In this document: positions 18,280 to 26,488 of the stretch, piece after piece | Position numbering within the stretch: the first letter of the stretch is position 1 | Layout: every line of letters begins with the position of its first letter | Source: Rhizobium leguminosarum | GTDB taxonomy: Bacteria; Pseudomonadota; Alphaproteobacteria; Rhizobiales; Rhizobiaceae | Direction of reading: 5' to 3' | Length of the DNA: 64,000 nucleotides | NCBI RefSeq assembly: GCF_002953715.1 | Contig: NZ_CP025012.1 | Location: 62,001-126,000, forward strand | The notes under the pieces: model-generated | What the model was told of the DNA's origin: nothing | Seen by the model: only the letters and a program-made list of their open reading frames with translations | The model's database searches: none | Made by a program: the position numbers and the translations under genes

Positions 18280-19800
18280 ATGCCGAACCAAGATCAGGGC
18301 GATAATCCCTCGGCGGAAAACCCGGCGGCCGGCGAGGCTGCGAGGGCGCCGTGCGCGCCTGCCGGCCTGTTCGGCGGCCTTTCCGGCAAGCTGCTCTGGC
18401 TCACCGTCGTCTTTATCATGCTCGCCGAAATCCTGATCTTCTTCCCCTCGGTCGCCAGCATGCGTGTGCGCTGGCTGCAGGACAGGCTGAATACGGCCGC
18501 TGCCGCCGCCATCGTCATCGATGGGCTGCAACCGGTCGAGCTGCCGCGCGCACTGCAGAAAGAGACGCTGGAAGCGACCGGCACCAAGGCGATCGTGCTG
18601 CGCAAGGACGGCACCTCGCGGCTGCTGGCGACGACCGATATGCCGACCTCCGTCGACGAATCCTACGATCTCACCGACGTGCCGCCGGTAACGGCAATCC
18701 GCGATGCGCTGGACACGCTGGTTTTCGGCGGTGGCAGGATGATCCGCGTCTACGGTCCCGTCGGCGACACCAATACCGGCGTCGAGGTGGTGATGAAGGA
18801 CAGGCCGCTGCGCAGGGCGATGTTCGTCTATTCCCGCAATGTCCTGTTGCTGTCGGTGCTGATCTCGCTTTTCACGGCGACGCTGATCTTCTTTGCGATC
18901 AACCGCATCCTCATCGGCCCGATCCGCCGGCTGACCGGCAGCATGCAGCAATTTTCCTCCGATCCCGACAACCCGGCCCATATCTATATCGGCGACGGCG
19001 GCCGCGACGAACTGGCCGTCGCCGGCCGAAACCTCACCTCGATGCAGATGGAGCTGCAGAAGACGCTGAAGCAGCAGAAGAACCTGGCAGCGCTCGGCCT
19101 CGCCGTTTCCAAGATCAATCACGACATGCGCAATATCCTGGCGTCGGCGCAGCTGATGTCGGACCGGCTGGTCGATGTCGATGATCCGATGGTCAAGAGC
19201 TTCGCGCCGAAGCTCTTGCGCACCATCGACCGCGCCGTCGGTTATACCACCGAGGTGCTGTCCTACGGCAAGGCGAGCGAATCCGCGCCGCGCCGCCGCC
19301 ACATCCGCCTTTTGGAACTGACCCAGGACGTCAAGGACATGCTGGCGATCGATCCGCTAAGCGGCATCGAATTCGCAGAGCAGATCGGCGCCGAGCTTGA
19401 GGTCGATGCCGATGGCGAACAGCTTTTCCGCGTCATCCACAATCTCTGCCGCAACGCGCTGCAGGCGCTGACGTCGCCGGGTGAGGGCGGCCCGGGTTCC
19501 GTCAGGCGCATCACCGTCTCCGCCCAGCGCGTCGGCAGCGTCGTCAGCATCACGGTGGACGATACCGGCCCCGGCATGCCGCTGAAGGCGCGCCAGAACC
19601 TCTTTGCCGCCTTCCGCGGCTCCGCCCGTTCCGGCGGCACCGGCCTCGGCCTCACCATCGCCCGCGAGCTGGTACTCGCCCATGGCGGCACGATCGCGCT
19701 GGTGGAAAAACCGACGGTCGGCACGCAGTTCCGCATCGAGATCCCCGATCGCCCGGTTTCGCTGGAGGATTACCGCAGCCGGCCGCACATCGAGAAGTGA
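18280..19800 (+). CDS. membrane sensor histidine kinase with HAMP domain
   Basis: A 506-residue kinase. TM1 is at about 37-60 (LLWLTVVFIMLAEILIFFP) and a periplasmic sensor at about 61-185. TM2 is at about 190-212, followed by HAMP (IGPIRRLTGSMQQF). The phospho-accepting His is in KINHDMRNILAS, about residue 283. The ATPase lobe shows NLCRNALQAL (N box), VDDTGPGMP (G1) and GGTGLGLTIA (G2). It is clearly an active-type kinase. No response regulator is adjacent, so it is an orphan whose partner must lie elsewhere. An AT-rich TCTAATATAG 60 bp upstream may be its -10 region. Confidence 0.9.
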   Translation: MPNQDQGDNPSAENPAAGEAARAPCAPAGLFGGLSGKLLWLTVVFIMLAEILIFFPSVASMRVRWLQDRLNTAAAAAIVIDGLQPVELPRALQKETLEATGTKAIVLRKDGTSRLLATTDMPTSVDESYDLTDVPPVTAIRDALDTLVFGGGRMIRVYGPVGDTNTGVEVVMKDRPLRRAMFVYSRNVLLLSVLISLFTATLIFFAINRILIGPIRRLTGSMQQFSSDPDNPAHIYIGDGGRDELAVAGRNLTSMQMELQKTLKQQKNLAALGLAVSKINHDMRNILASAQLMSDRLVDVDDPMVKSFAPKLLRTIDRAVGYTTEVLSYGKASESAPRRRHIRLLELTQDVKDMLAIDPLSGIEFAEQIGAELEVDADGEQLFRVIHNLCRNALQALTSPGEGGPGSVRRITVSAQRVGSVVSITVDDTGPGMPLKARQNLFAAFRGSARSGGTGLGLTIARELVLAHGGTIALVEKPTVGTQFRIEIPDRPVSLEDYRSRPHIEK

Positions 19801-19922
19801 CGTGATTTCCGAAGGCGCGGCTGCTGGCAGACAAACACGCGATTTTTTCAGAAATGCTCTTGCATTGTCCCGAAGGACGTTTTAGAGGATCGCCACGCAA
19901 GCGGTACCGCCGCATTTTGCAC

Positions 19923-19999
19923 GCACCCGTAGCTCAGCTGGATAGAGCACCAGACTACGAATCTGGGGGTCAGGAGTTCGAATCTCTTCGGGTGCGCCA
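19923..19999 (+). tRNA. tRNA-Arg (anticodon ACG)
   Basis: A complete cloverleaf of 77 nt. The acceptor arms are GCACCCG and CGGGTGC with discriminator G and encoded CCA. The D arm is GCTCAGCTGGATAGAGC, the anticodon arm CCAGA-CTACGAA-TCTGG with ACG at 19957-19959, and the T arm contains the GTTCGAATC loop. The A34 would be read as inosine, decoding CGU/CGC/CGA. Confidence 0.97.
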
Positions 20000-20085
20000 T
20001 TCTTCCCAATTACTTAGCCCAGAGCCGCAGGCTCACAGTATGATCGGGCGCGCACGGGCGGCATCATGTGCCAGAGCCCCCGGCC

Positions 20086-20331
20086 TCATTCCTTGATGGG
20101 GATTCCGGCTTCGATCGCAGCGTCGATGAACGCCTGCCGCGCCTCTTCCCGGTTCCGTTTTCCCGACATCACATCCGCGCAAACCGCACAGGCCCTATCC
20201 AGGGCGGGGCCCTCTTCGGTCGGCCAGTCCTCAACCAGCGCCCATGTTGCGGCCTGGGTCGTCTGGATCACCACCCACTGATCCGGGCCTTCGAGGGCAA
20301 GCGTTACCGGCTTCTTCCAAATGGTTTGCAT
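20086..20331 (-). CDS. DUF982 domain protein
   Basis: An 81-residue protein of a small family largely confined to rhizobia and relatives. It carries the family features: an N-terminal VTLALEGPDQWVVI strand region, ATWALVEDWPTEEGP, a central Ala-Cys helix (RACAVCADVM) and C-terminal ARQAFIDAAIEAGIP. The role of the family is not known. ATG 20331 is chosen because the preceding 14 in-frame codons lack family sequence. It is monocistronic, just after tRNA-Arg. Confidence 0.8.
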   Translation of the reverse strand: MQTIWKKPVTLALEGPDQWVVIQTTQAATWALVEDWPTEEGPALDRACAVCADVMSGKRNREEARQAFIDAAIEAGIPIKE

Positions 20332-20572
20332 GATCTCAGGATCTCCGCTGCGTGCTCTCTGTAGGCTGCTCACATAGCGCGGTTGATCCGGCGTGGCGAG
20401 GTGAGGGGATGAACGAGATGCTTTTCTGAAGCAGCGAACTGCTGGGATGTGCCTTTCGAAAAGGGTCTGGCCACCGAAGGGGCCCGCGCCGAGCCTGTCG
20501 CTCGACCAGATCGTGGCAGGATACCTGCGTCATATTTCCGTCGGGTCGAAGATCACGAGGTCGCGATGGAAA

Positions 20573-21208
20573 TCAGAAATCCGCGCCATCCTCAGCACCT
20601 GACATTCCCGACAACATACCTGAGCTTCCGGAGGCGTTCGTAGGCACCCAGTCGTCAGGCAATCTATGCGCAGGCTCGTCGGGAAAACGTCTTGATCTTT
20701 CTTCCTTGACTCTTCGTTCCCGCCAAATGGGTCCGCCAACGTGCCATTCGGCTTCCTCCGCGGCAAAGTCGGCCGTCAATCTTTGTGGGATATGATACTC
20801 GGCATCCCACACAGCGATGGTCTCCATCATTTGGATCGCGGGATCCTCTACCGAAGTTTCATGGCTCGGTGTACCCCCCTGCCAAACCGTAACCTTCAAC
20901 GTTCCGACCGGCCATTGCACGACCATCCTAGAAGGATTCTGCTCGGAAATAGGCGAGTGCCCGAGCTTCTTCCAGCTGCCAGCACGAAGCGCACGCCCAA
21001 TTGAAGGGTACGCAACAACGACCAACGCCATGACTGGCGAACTCGTGATGTCATTCGCCGTCGCAATTTCTCGATCTCGACGCTGAAAGAACGCAATCAC
21101 CTTGTCGCCAGTAACCTGCCCATAATAAATCCATCCCCTCTCGCCCGCGATTGCGTAGAGGGTTCCAGCTTTCATATCGGCTCTGGCCCCAGGTTCACGT
21201 TCGAACAT
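20573..21208 (-). CDS. hypothetical protein, possible Imm26-like
   Basis: A 211-residue soluble protein that I do not firmly recognise. The N-terminal part (KAGTLYAIAGERGWIYYGQV, then AFFQRRD) resembles the start of the Imm26 immunity family, in which a GxxY...G(Y/W)xYGxV pattern precedes a small beta domain. The C-terminal 60 residues are charged and Pro/Ser/Gly-rich. GC is lower than in the core genes. The start could also be ATG 21175. No toxin gene is adjacent, so if it is an immunity protein it is an orphan. Function should be treated as unknown. Confidence 0.5.
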   Translation of the reverse strand: MFEREPGARADMKAGTLYAIAGERGWIYYGQVTGDKVIAFFQRRDREIATANDITSSPVMALVVVAYPSIGRALRAGSWKKLGHSPISEQNPSRMVVQWPVGTLKVTVWQGGTPSHETSVEDPAIQMMETIAVWDAEYHIPQRLTADFAAEEAEWHVGGPIWRERRVKEERSRRFPDEPAHRLPDDWVPTNASGSSGMLSGMSGAEDGADF

Positions 21209-21377
21209 GGTTGCAAAGTGGCCCGCACGACAAACGACGTCAATGGCGTCTTTTGGTCCCGGGGGAGCGCTGGGGCACTGGCTTGTGGGTGACCCCTAAA
21301 ATAGCTGACCACAAGTCTCATCCGCACATGGCTGGTGACAAGCGGGATGCTGGTTTTACGCGCTTATACGACGCCTC

Positions 21378-21899
21378 CTAGAATTCCTGCACGAATTCGC
21401 ACGCCAGCAAAGTTTTGCCCGGCAGGGCGTTGCCTTGGCGGGCAACGATGGAGACCTTTCCGGGGCCGGCCATTCCGGGTTCCGGCTGCAGATCTGCCGG
21501 CAGCTCGCGCGAATAGCCCTTGGTGGATGTGCCGAGCAGGTCCGAGGTCTCCGGCTTCAAACCGTATTTTGCGGCCAGATCGTCGGCGCGCTCGCCTTCG
21601 ACCAAAATTCCAACCGCGTTGCTGGCAAAGAAAACCTCGGTCGACTTAAAGCCGTCGCGGTCTATCTGGTTCGGGAGTTTGTAGATCGCCGCACCCAAAG
21701 ACGACGTGTCCGGCTTGGCCAAAGCTTCCACGACGTCATAGATCTTCATTGCCGATGTCATCGTATAGGGTGGCTTGCAAAGGGCTGCGTCAAAGAACTT
21801 GTCATTGGCCGAATCGGCCAGAACCTGTCCGGCATGAAATGTCGCAAAAGCGACGCATGCGGAGAAGGCGGCGTGGCGAATGAATTTGGCGTTGTGCAT
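21378..21899 (-). CDS. secreted hypothetical protein, 173 aa
   Basis: A signal peptide ends about residue 28 (FATFHAGQVLA-DS). The mature part contains only two cysteines (ALCKPPY and LLACEFV) that may form a disulphide, and no recognised domain. It is probably periplasmic. It is monocistronic within the accessory stretch after tRNA-Arg. Function unknown. Confidence 0.65.
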   Translation of the reverse strand: MHNAKFIRHAAFSACVAFATFHAGQVLADSANDKFFDAALCKPPYTMTSAMKIYDVVEALAKPDTSSLGAAIYKLPNQIDRDGFKSTEVFFASNAVGILVEGERADDLAAKYGLKPETSDLLGTSTKGYSRELPADLQPEPGMAGPGKVSIVARQGNALPGKTLLACEFVQEF

Positions 21900-22100
21900 G
21901 GAATAGTCCTGAGAAAGTGGCTGTAGTGGATTCGTGTGTTACGAGTTCGAATGCCTAGGGGATTCGAAGTAATCATACTACCCCAAGTTTAATCTCTCAG
22001 CTCCACTCTTCTCTTCCGTCTGGCCGTGCTCATGGGTAGGATGAGTGGCATCGGGCTTGCAGACGGAGATCGCAGCGCCGATCCAGAGGCAGGAGAGCCA

Positions 22101-22283
22101 ATGATCGCAGCCTATATCGATGAAATCATCATGTTTTGCGCCGGCCTGTGGATGGCGTCCGTCGGCTTTGGTTATCTGCCGTTTCCCGGCAATCCGACCA
22201 ACCGGCCGCCGGTGGTGCGCCACTTCAAGTGGATGGGTCCCTTGCTGCTCGCGATCGCCATCATTCTGGCGGCTGCCTCATAA
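22101..22283 (+). CDS. small two-helix membrane protein, 60 aa
   Basis: The protein has two hydrophobic segments, IIMFCAGLWMASVGFGYL (about 8-25) and MGPLLLAIAIILAAAS at the C-terminus, joined by a loop with NPTNRPPVVRHFKW. AGGAG sits just before ATG 22101, which supports this start over the longer frame beginning at 22026. It is followed 27 bp later by the zinc-ribbon protein, so the two may form an operon. Function unknown. Confidence 0.6.
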   Translation: MIAAYIDEIIMFCAGLWMASVGFGYLPFPGNPTNRPPVVRHFKWMGPLLLAIAIILAAAS

Positions 22284-22310
22284 GCCGCGTGCTCAGACTG
22301 GGGTGAAGCA

Positions 22311-22607
22311 ATGAACAATATGTTGGCCTGCCCCTCGTGCGGATTGGACAAAACGGAATCGATCGTCCATCGCGGTTCCTACATTCTCCGATGCGCCGCC
22401 TGCGGCGAAGCGATTGTCGCCACATCATTCATGGCGATGCGCGACTCGGATCACCTGTGTTCGGCCTTTATCGATCCGGGTCCCGGAAAACCTCCTCGGC
22501 CAGAGACGCTCGTCGCGCGTGGACCGCTCCGGCAGATCGCAACGGCAATCAGCGCTGCGGCGAATGATGGAACTCTGATACGTCTGATCCCTGAAGCAAA
22601 GGATTGA
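22311..22607 (+). CDS. small zinc-ribbon hypothetical protein, 98 aa
   Basis: Two CxxC pairs near the N-terminus (ACPSCGL at about 6-12 and RCAACGE at about 27-33) form a likely zinc ribbon. The rest is unremarkable, with PGKPPRPE in the middle and a helical C-terminus. It follows the small membrane protein on the same strand. A GGGGTGAAGCA leader precedes the ATG. The 200 bp after it hold no gene that I can support. Confidence 0.6.
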   Translation: MNNMLACPSCGLDKTESIVHRGSYILRCAACGEAIVATSFMAMRDSDHLCSAFIDPGPGKPPRPETLVARGPLRQIATAISAAANDGTLIRLIPEAKD

Positions 22608-22810
22608 AGCCCCGCGCCGTTCACCCAGGGCCTCTGAACATTGAAGGTTATGGGGCGCCGTTCGGCCGCCGTCCGCGAGCATATTTGCTGATGAAGAGGA
22701 TGGGTAGTGCCGTTGCCGCAATAATCGTTTTGCGCGAAACTGCGTCAGGCTTTCAAGATTGAGATCGGGAGATCAAGGCTCAGCTTCTTTCTTCAACTAA
22801 AGGGTTTCTA

Positions 22811-23197
22811 TCAACCCCCGAATTCTCTTTTCCACGACGCGCCGCTGCAAATGAGATAGGAGCATTCGTCCTTATTGCCCTCATCCCATCCCGGCCAGCA
22901 GATCACGACGCGATGGAATTTGGCGTTGCAAAGCCCGTGATTTGCCAGCGCACGCGGATCATTCAAGAAATACGGGCTTATGGCTTTGTCGCGGGTCCAT
23001 TCAGGCACCGCCTTCCAATCAGCGGCGCCACCCTCATCGCTCAAGCGGGCGACCTGGCAAGACTTCCAGTTGGACAGCACGATGGTCTGATCGCAGGGAA
23101 AAGCCTGGACGGCGCTTGCCAGTAAGATCGAAACCAATGCCGGCAATCGCCGGATGCAAACGACCACGCTCTTCTCCCCCATACCGCTTATTCGCAT
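22811..23197 (-). CDS. secreted six-cysteine hypothetical protein
   Basis: A protein of about 128 residues with a hydrophobic signal segment (RLPALVSILLASAVQAF) and a mature part with six cysteines (PCDQ, KSCQ, GLCN, VICW, DECS, LICS). Such a pattern suggests a disulphide-stabilised periplasmic or extracellular domain. The start may be ATG 23197 or 23182; neither has a strong ribosome site. No family was recognised. Low GC compared with the core. Confidence 0.55.
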   Translation of the reverse strand: MRISGMGEKSVVVCIRRLPALVSILLASAVQAFPCDQTIVLSNWKSCQVARLSDEGGAADWKAVPEWTRDKAISPYFLNDPRALANHGLCNAKFHRVVICWPGWDEGNKDECSYLICSGASWKREFGG

Positions 23198-23262
23198 CGT
23201 GCTTCTACCCCCGAGATTCATTGCAGGGATCCTAGCAAAAGGGACTGGATAGGGGGCTGTCC

Positions 23263-23961
23263 CTAACGAAGGCACTTTGCCACGATCAGGAACTCCGTCT
23301 CTCGCCCCCCGATCTTGCCTGCCGAAGTCGTGCGAAGCAGAAGGCCGAAAGCTTCATAGAGCCAATAAAGCGGGGGAATTCGGTCCTTGAGCGCGTGCAC
23401 CTGCGTCGACACATATTCGCCGACGAAGACCACATCCATGCCGAGTTCCTTCAATGTCCCGGCAATCTCCGAATGGGATGCCTCCGCGGCGTGCTCGACG
23501 CGAAAGGGGGCATAGCCCGGCTTTCCGGCGTTTTTCTGCCTGAGAACATAGCGATAGAACAAGACATGGGTCCACCAGGGTGTCAGATCGGTGAAGATCC
23601 CCTTGGCTGAGTTCAGGATCGGACCCTTGACGAACACCAGATCACCGGGAGACAGGGTGTCATGGGCCCTCAACAAGGCAGAGCGCGGGCTTTCCAAATG
23701 CTCGAGAACGTCCCAGAAGACGCAGGCGTCGAAGTGACGATCTCCATAGTCGATGGTTTGAGCATCGCCGAGGAGCCGCTCAGCGGCGTCCTTGTTCTTC
23801 TCGAGCTGCTCCTTGGAGATATCGACAACGGTATATCTCGCTCCTTTCAAGGGGATATGCGTGCGGGAGCCGCCTCCGACCTCAAGAATATTTGTGTCTG
23901 TCTTGCTGGAAAAAGCTGATTGTGCGTGTGACAGCGCGTCCTTTACCCACGGCGAAGCCAT
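23263..23961 (-). CDS. class I SAM-dependent methyltransferase
   Basis: A 232-residue methyltransferase of the Methyltransf_11/25 type. Motif I is ILEVGGGSRTHIPL (about 25-38), motif II is YTVVDIS, and a post-II acidic loop is FDACVFWDVLEHLESP (about 80-95). The DVLEHL form is typical of enzymes acting on small molecules or lipids/sugars. GGGAGGG lies eight bases before the ATG. Base composition is lower in GC, and the upstream region (23980-24060) is strongly AT-rich, suggesting acquisition by transfer. It stands alone; the substrate is unknown. Confidence 0.8.
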   Translation of the reverse strand: MASPWVKDALSHAQSAFSSKTDTNILEVGGGSRTHIPLKGARYTVVDISKEQLEKNKDAAERLLGDAQTIDYGDRHFDACVFWDVLEHLESPRSALLRAHDTLSPGDLVFVKGPILNSAKGIFTDLTPWWTHVLFYRYVLRQKNAGKPGYAPFRVEHAAEASHSEIAGTLKELGMDVVFVGEYVSTQVHALKDRIPPLYWLYEAFGLLLRTTSAGKIGGRETEFLIVAKCLR

Positions 23962-24161
23962 AATCTTTCCCTCCCGAAAGATTAGCGTTTACGACTATAA
24001 GCAAGCATTAATATAATATTTTAGCAATATTTTAAACATATCCAGTCAAGTGGCGTCGTCCGGTCGAATTGGTAGGCAATCCGTCAGCCTAGTTTCGCGC
24101 AACCTTCCTGATGTATCCGCAGGTCTGATGATCTTGCGAGGCGCTTCAGCCGGAGGAATGC

Positions 24162-24482
24162 ATGACGGTGGGAATTTTTCGGGCTCTGGCTGCCCTGGCG
24201 ATGATGACGGGCCTTGCCGGCTGCATCGACCATGCCAATGATCCCGTGCTCCTGGCGGTCGGCGTACCGGTCAATCCGCCTGCTGTTGCGCACGGCCTTT
24301 GCATGACCGACGGCAACGCCATGTATGACGAGGCGAGGAAGCAGTATCAGTTGCGCGCCCAGCTGACCGGATATGCCGGGGCCGATGAGCTGGAGGCCGA
24401 AACGACGGCGCGCGCCGCCGCCCACCGGCAATATGTCGCCTGCCTCTCCGGCCAGGGCTACCGGACATTATACGCGAATTGA
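24162..24482 (+). CDS. small lipoprotein, 106 aa
   Basis: A signal peptide with lipobox LAGC places the modified Cys at about residue 21. The mature protein is mostly helical (EARKQYQLRAQLTGY, then ELEAETTARAAAHRQY) and has two further cysteines. GGAGGA precedes the ATG. It is likely anchored in the outer or inner membrane. Function unknown. Confidence 0.7.
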   Translation: MTVGIFRALAALAMMTGLAGCIDHANDPVLLAVGVPVNPPAVAHGLCMTDGNAMYDEARKQYQLRAQLTGYAGADELEAETTARAAAHRQYVACLSGQGYRTLYAN

Positions 24483-24672
24483 GAACAGAGAATTCACGTT
24501 TCCTCACTAGCGCCGTTTGAGCCCTCTTCCTGATCGCGACTTTTCACGTTTTTCGGCGATTTAGTCACGCCGGATCGCCTGCAATCACGAGTTTTGGAAG
24601 TTGCATGCAACGGCGGAACTCCGCACCTGGAAAGGCATTCTCTCGAGATAAATCCAGTAAGGAGGGTTTATC

Positions 24673-25044
24673 ATGAAGATGCTCAGTCTCACCCCTTCCA
24701 CCGCCGCACTCGGCGCCCTTCTCGCCCTCGCGTCGATTGTCCCCGCGCGAGCCGCACCCGTCCAGACGGTTTCCCCGCCAACTGTCTCGGACGTGAAAAT
24801 GGTGCAATATAAACCACATGCCGGGTCCTGGCATGGCTATCAAGGCTTCCGCACCGAGCGCCCTGGCACCCGTCGCCATTCCGATGGCTACTGGTATCCG
24901 CTTGCCGCTTTCGGCGTCGAGGCCGGCACCACGGGCTCCATCGTCAGCCCGCCGGCGAACAGGCCGGCAGCTCCGGAAATGTGCAACCCTACGTTTTCCG
25001 GATCGATCGGTCCCGGTAGCATGCCCTGTGATAACGGCTATTGA
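24673..25044 (+). CDS. small secreted protein, 123 aa
   Basis: A strong ribosome site (AAGGAGG) precedes the ATG. A signal peptide ends near residue 28 (VPARA-APV). The mature part has an aromatic, Gly/Arg-rich segment (HGYQGFRTERPGTRRHSDGY) reminiscent of rhizobial small envelope proteins near the BA14K group, but the BA14K C-terminal signature is missing. The C-terminus has two cysteines (MCNPTF, PCDNGY). It is followed by its own terminator and then another small secreted protein. Confidence 0.7.
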   Translation: MKMLSLTPSTAALGALLALASIVPARAAPVQTVSPPTVSDVKMVQYKPHAGSWHGYQGFRTERPGTRRHSDGYWYPLAAFGVEAGTTGSIVSPPANRPAAPEMCNPTFSGSIGPGSMPCDNGY

Positions 25045-25058
25045 GCCGGCAAATGAAA

Positions 25059-25084
25059 GAGGCGGCGATGAGCCGCCTTTTTCT
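25059..25084 (+). terminator. rho-independent terminator
   Basis: AGGCGGC and GCCGCCT pair around GATGA, followed by TTTTTC. It lies 15 bp after the stop of the 123-residue secreted protein. Confidence 0.85.
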
Positions 25085-25198
25085 CGATCGGGCCGCCGCT
25101 CACATGTCCGTGACCTCTGCTTTGGCACCGTAGTATGTGACAGATCGCCTTCCTAACTCCGGGGCGTAAATTCCCCGAATCCTCCCAAGGAGACGATT

Positions 25199-25501
25199 AT
25201 GACCACGACTTTCAAGCACGGCCTGATGGCCGCTGCCTTCGGCGCAATCCTCGGCCTCTCGGCCTTCTCGGCCACGGCAGCTCCCCTCCAGTCGAGCGCG
25301 ACAGAGCAGGGTGCAGCCACGCGTCCGGTTGCCCAACAAGAAACCAAGGTTGAGCACGACAGGCGCACGACCGGTTCGATCGGCGAGCGCGCCTCGGAAA
25401 CCACGGGCTCGACACATTATATGATGAACCCGAAGAAGCCGCTCAACCAGGATTGCAAGCTCGGCTTCAACCCGACCAGCAGCTCCAGCTGCAACTACTG
25501 A
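25199..25501 (+). CDS. small secreted protein, 100 aa
   Basis: AAGGAGACGATT precedes the ATG. The signal peptide ends near residue 28 (FSATA-APL). The mature part is hydrophilic, rich in Thr, Gln, Ser and Gly, and lacks predicted secondary structure. It ends in a short region with two cysteines (DCKLGF, SSCNY). The layout (signal peptide, APxQ at the mature end, a TTGSI element, two C-terminal Cys) resembles the preceding gene, so the two may be distant paralogues. Function unknown. Confidence 0.65.
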   Translation: MTTTFKHGLMAAAFGAILGLSAFSATAAPLQSSATEQGAATRPVAQQETKVEHDRRTTGSIGERASETTGSTHYMMNPKKPLNQDCKLGFNPTSSSSCNY

Positions 25502-25552
25502 CAAGGCGCTTCGGCGTTTTCGCGATCGTGAGCGGCCCGCTATGGGCTGAAG

Positions 25553-25576
25553 GGGCGGCCTCAGGGTCGCCCTTTC
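25553..25576 (+). terminator. probable rho-independent terminator
   Basis: GGGCGGCC and GGTCGCCC pair (one mismatch) around TCAG, followed by TTTC. The rest of the 25502-25797 gap shows no gene. Confidence 0.5.
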
Positions 25577-25797
25577 GCATGCGGGGTGACTGGTTGCGCT
25601 GGGTCGATTGTCGCCCGCCTGGAAAATGTTGCGCTGAATGCAAAAATGCAATAAGTACAGAATCATGCAAACTGGTGACAGTGGGTGTTGCGAAAAGCCG
25701 CAGCGAAGAGCGATTGACGCGTCTGCCTTGGAATTGCCATGCTCGCCGCGATGGTCGCATTTCATAATCAATCGAATTTCAGACAGGTGGGATAGTC

Positions 25798-26469
25798 ATG
25801 ACTGCAAAGGCCGCATGCTCCGATTTCCTGCATTTTTTCCGCTCCTGGATCAGCAACCCGCTTCGGGTCGCGGCCATCGCGCCGTCGGGGGATTCGCTTG
25901 CCAGGATCATGACCAGTGAAATTGCCGAACTCGACGGTCCGATCATCGAGCTCGGCCCGGGAACCGGCGTCTTTACCCGGGCGCTGCTGGCGCGCGGCAT
26001 CAGCGAGGCGGATCTGACCCTGATCGAGTATGGCCCGGAGTTCATCAATTCGCTGCAGGCGCGTTTCCCCACGGCGCGCGTGTTGCAGATGGATGCCGCC
26101 CATCTCGCCCATGCCGATATTTTCGAAGGCGAACCGGTCGGCGCCGTTGTCAGCGGCCTGCCGCTTTTGTCCATGTCGCCGCGCAAGATCGCCTCGATCA
26201 TGGCCGGCGCCTTCGCCTACATGCGGCCGGGTGGGGCCGTTTATCAGTTTACCTATGGCCCGCGTTGCCCGGTGCCGCGGCCGATCCTCGACCGTCTCGG
26301 CCTGAAGGCGGTGCGCATCGGCGGCACGGTGCGCAACCTGCCGCCGGCCTCCGTCTACCGGATTTCGCGTCGCAAGCCGCTGGAGCTGTCGCGCGAGCGC
26401 ATCGGCTATCGCCAGAGCGAGACTGAAATCGACGACGTCGCCGCCTTTTCCAACGAAACCGGCGGCTGA
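25798..26469 (+). CDS. SAM-dependent methyltransferase, PmtA-like (phospholipid N-methyltransferase family)
   Basis: A 223-residue protein similar in layout to rhizobial PmtA, which methylates phosphatidylethanolamine toward phosphatidylcholine. It shows an N-terminal FFRSWISNPLRVAAIAPSG segment, SAM motif I IIELGPGTGVFTRALL (about 49-64), ALLARGISEADLTLIEYGPEF in two blocks, and VVSGLPLLSMSP in the catalytic region. A RNLPPASVYRI C-terminus resembles RNIPPAxxW in PmtA. The family also contains rRNA adenine dimethylase-like relatives. In rhizobia more than one PmtA-like gene exists, so whether this one makes phosphatidylcholine is open. A TetR gene follows 19 bp after its stop. Confidence 0.75.
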   Translation: MTAKAACSDFLHFFRSWISNPLRVAAIAPSGDSLARIMTSEIAELDGPIIELGPGTGVFTRALLARGISEADLTLIEYGPEFINSLQARFPTARVLQMDAAHLAHADIFEGEPVGAVVSGLPLLSMSPRKIASIMAGAFAYMRPGGAVYQFTYGPRCPVPRPILDRLGLKAVRIGGTVRNLPPASVYRISRRKPLELSRERIGYRQSETEIDDVAAFSNETGG

Positions 26470-26488
26470 ACGATGATGCCGGGCCGGA

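Noticed and set aside
21942..21953. GAGTTCGAAT match to the T-loop of tRNA-Arg, as possible island attachment site
   Set aside because: Only ten bases match, no longer identity to the tRNA 3' end follows, and no integrase is present.
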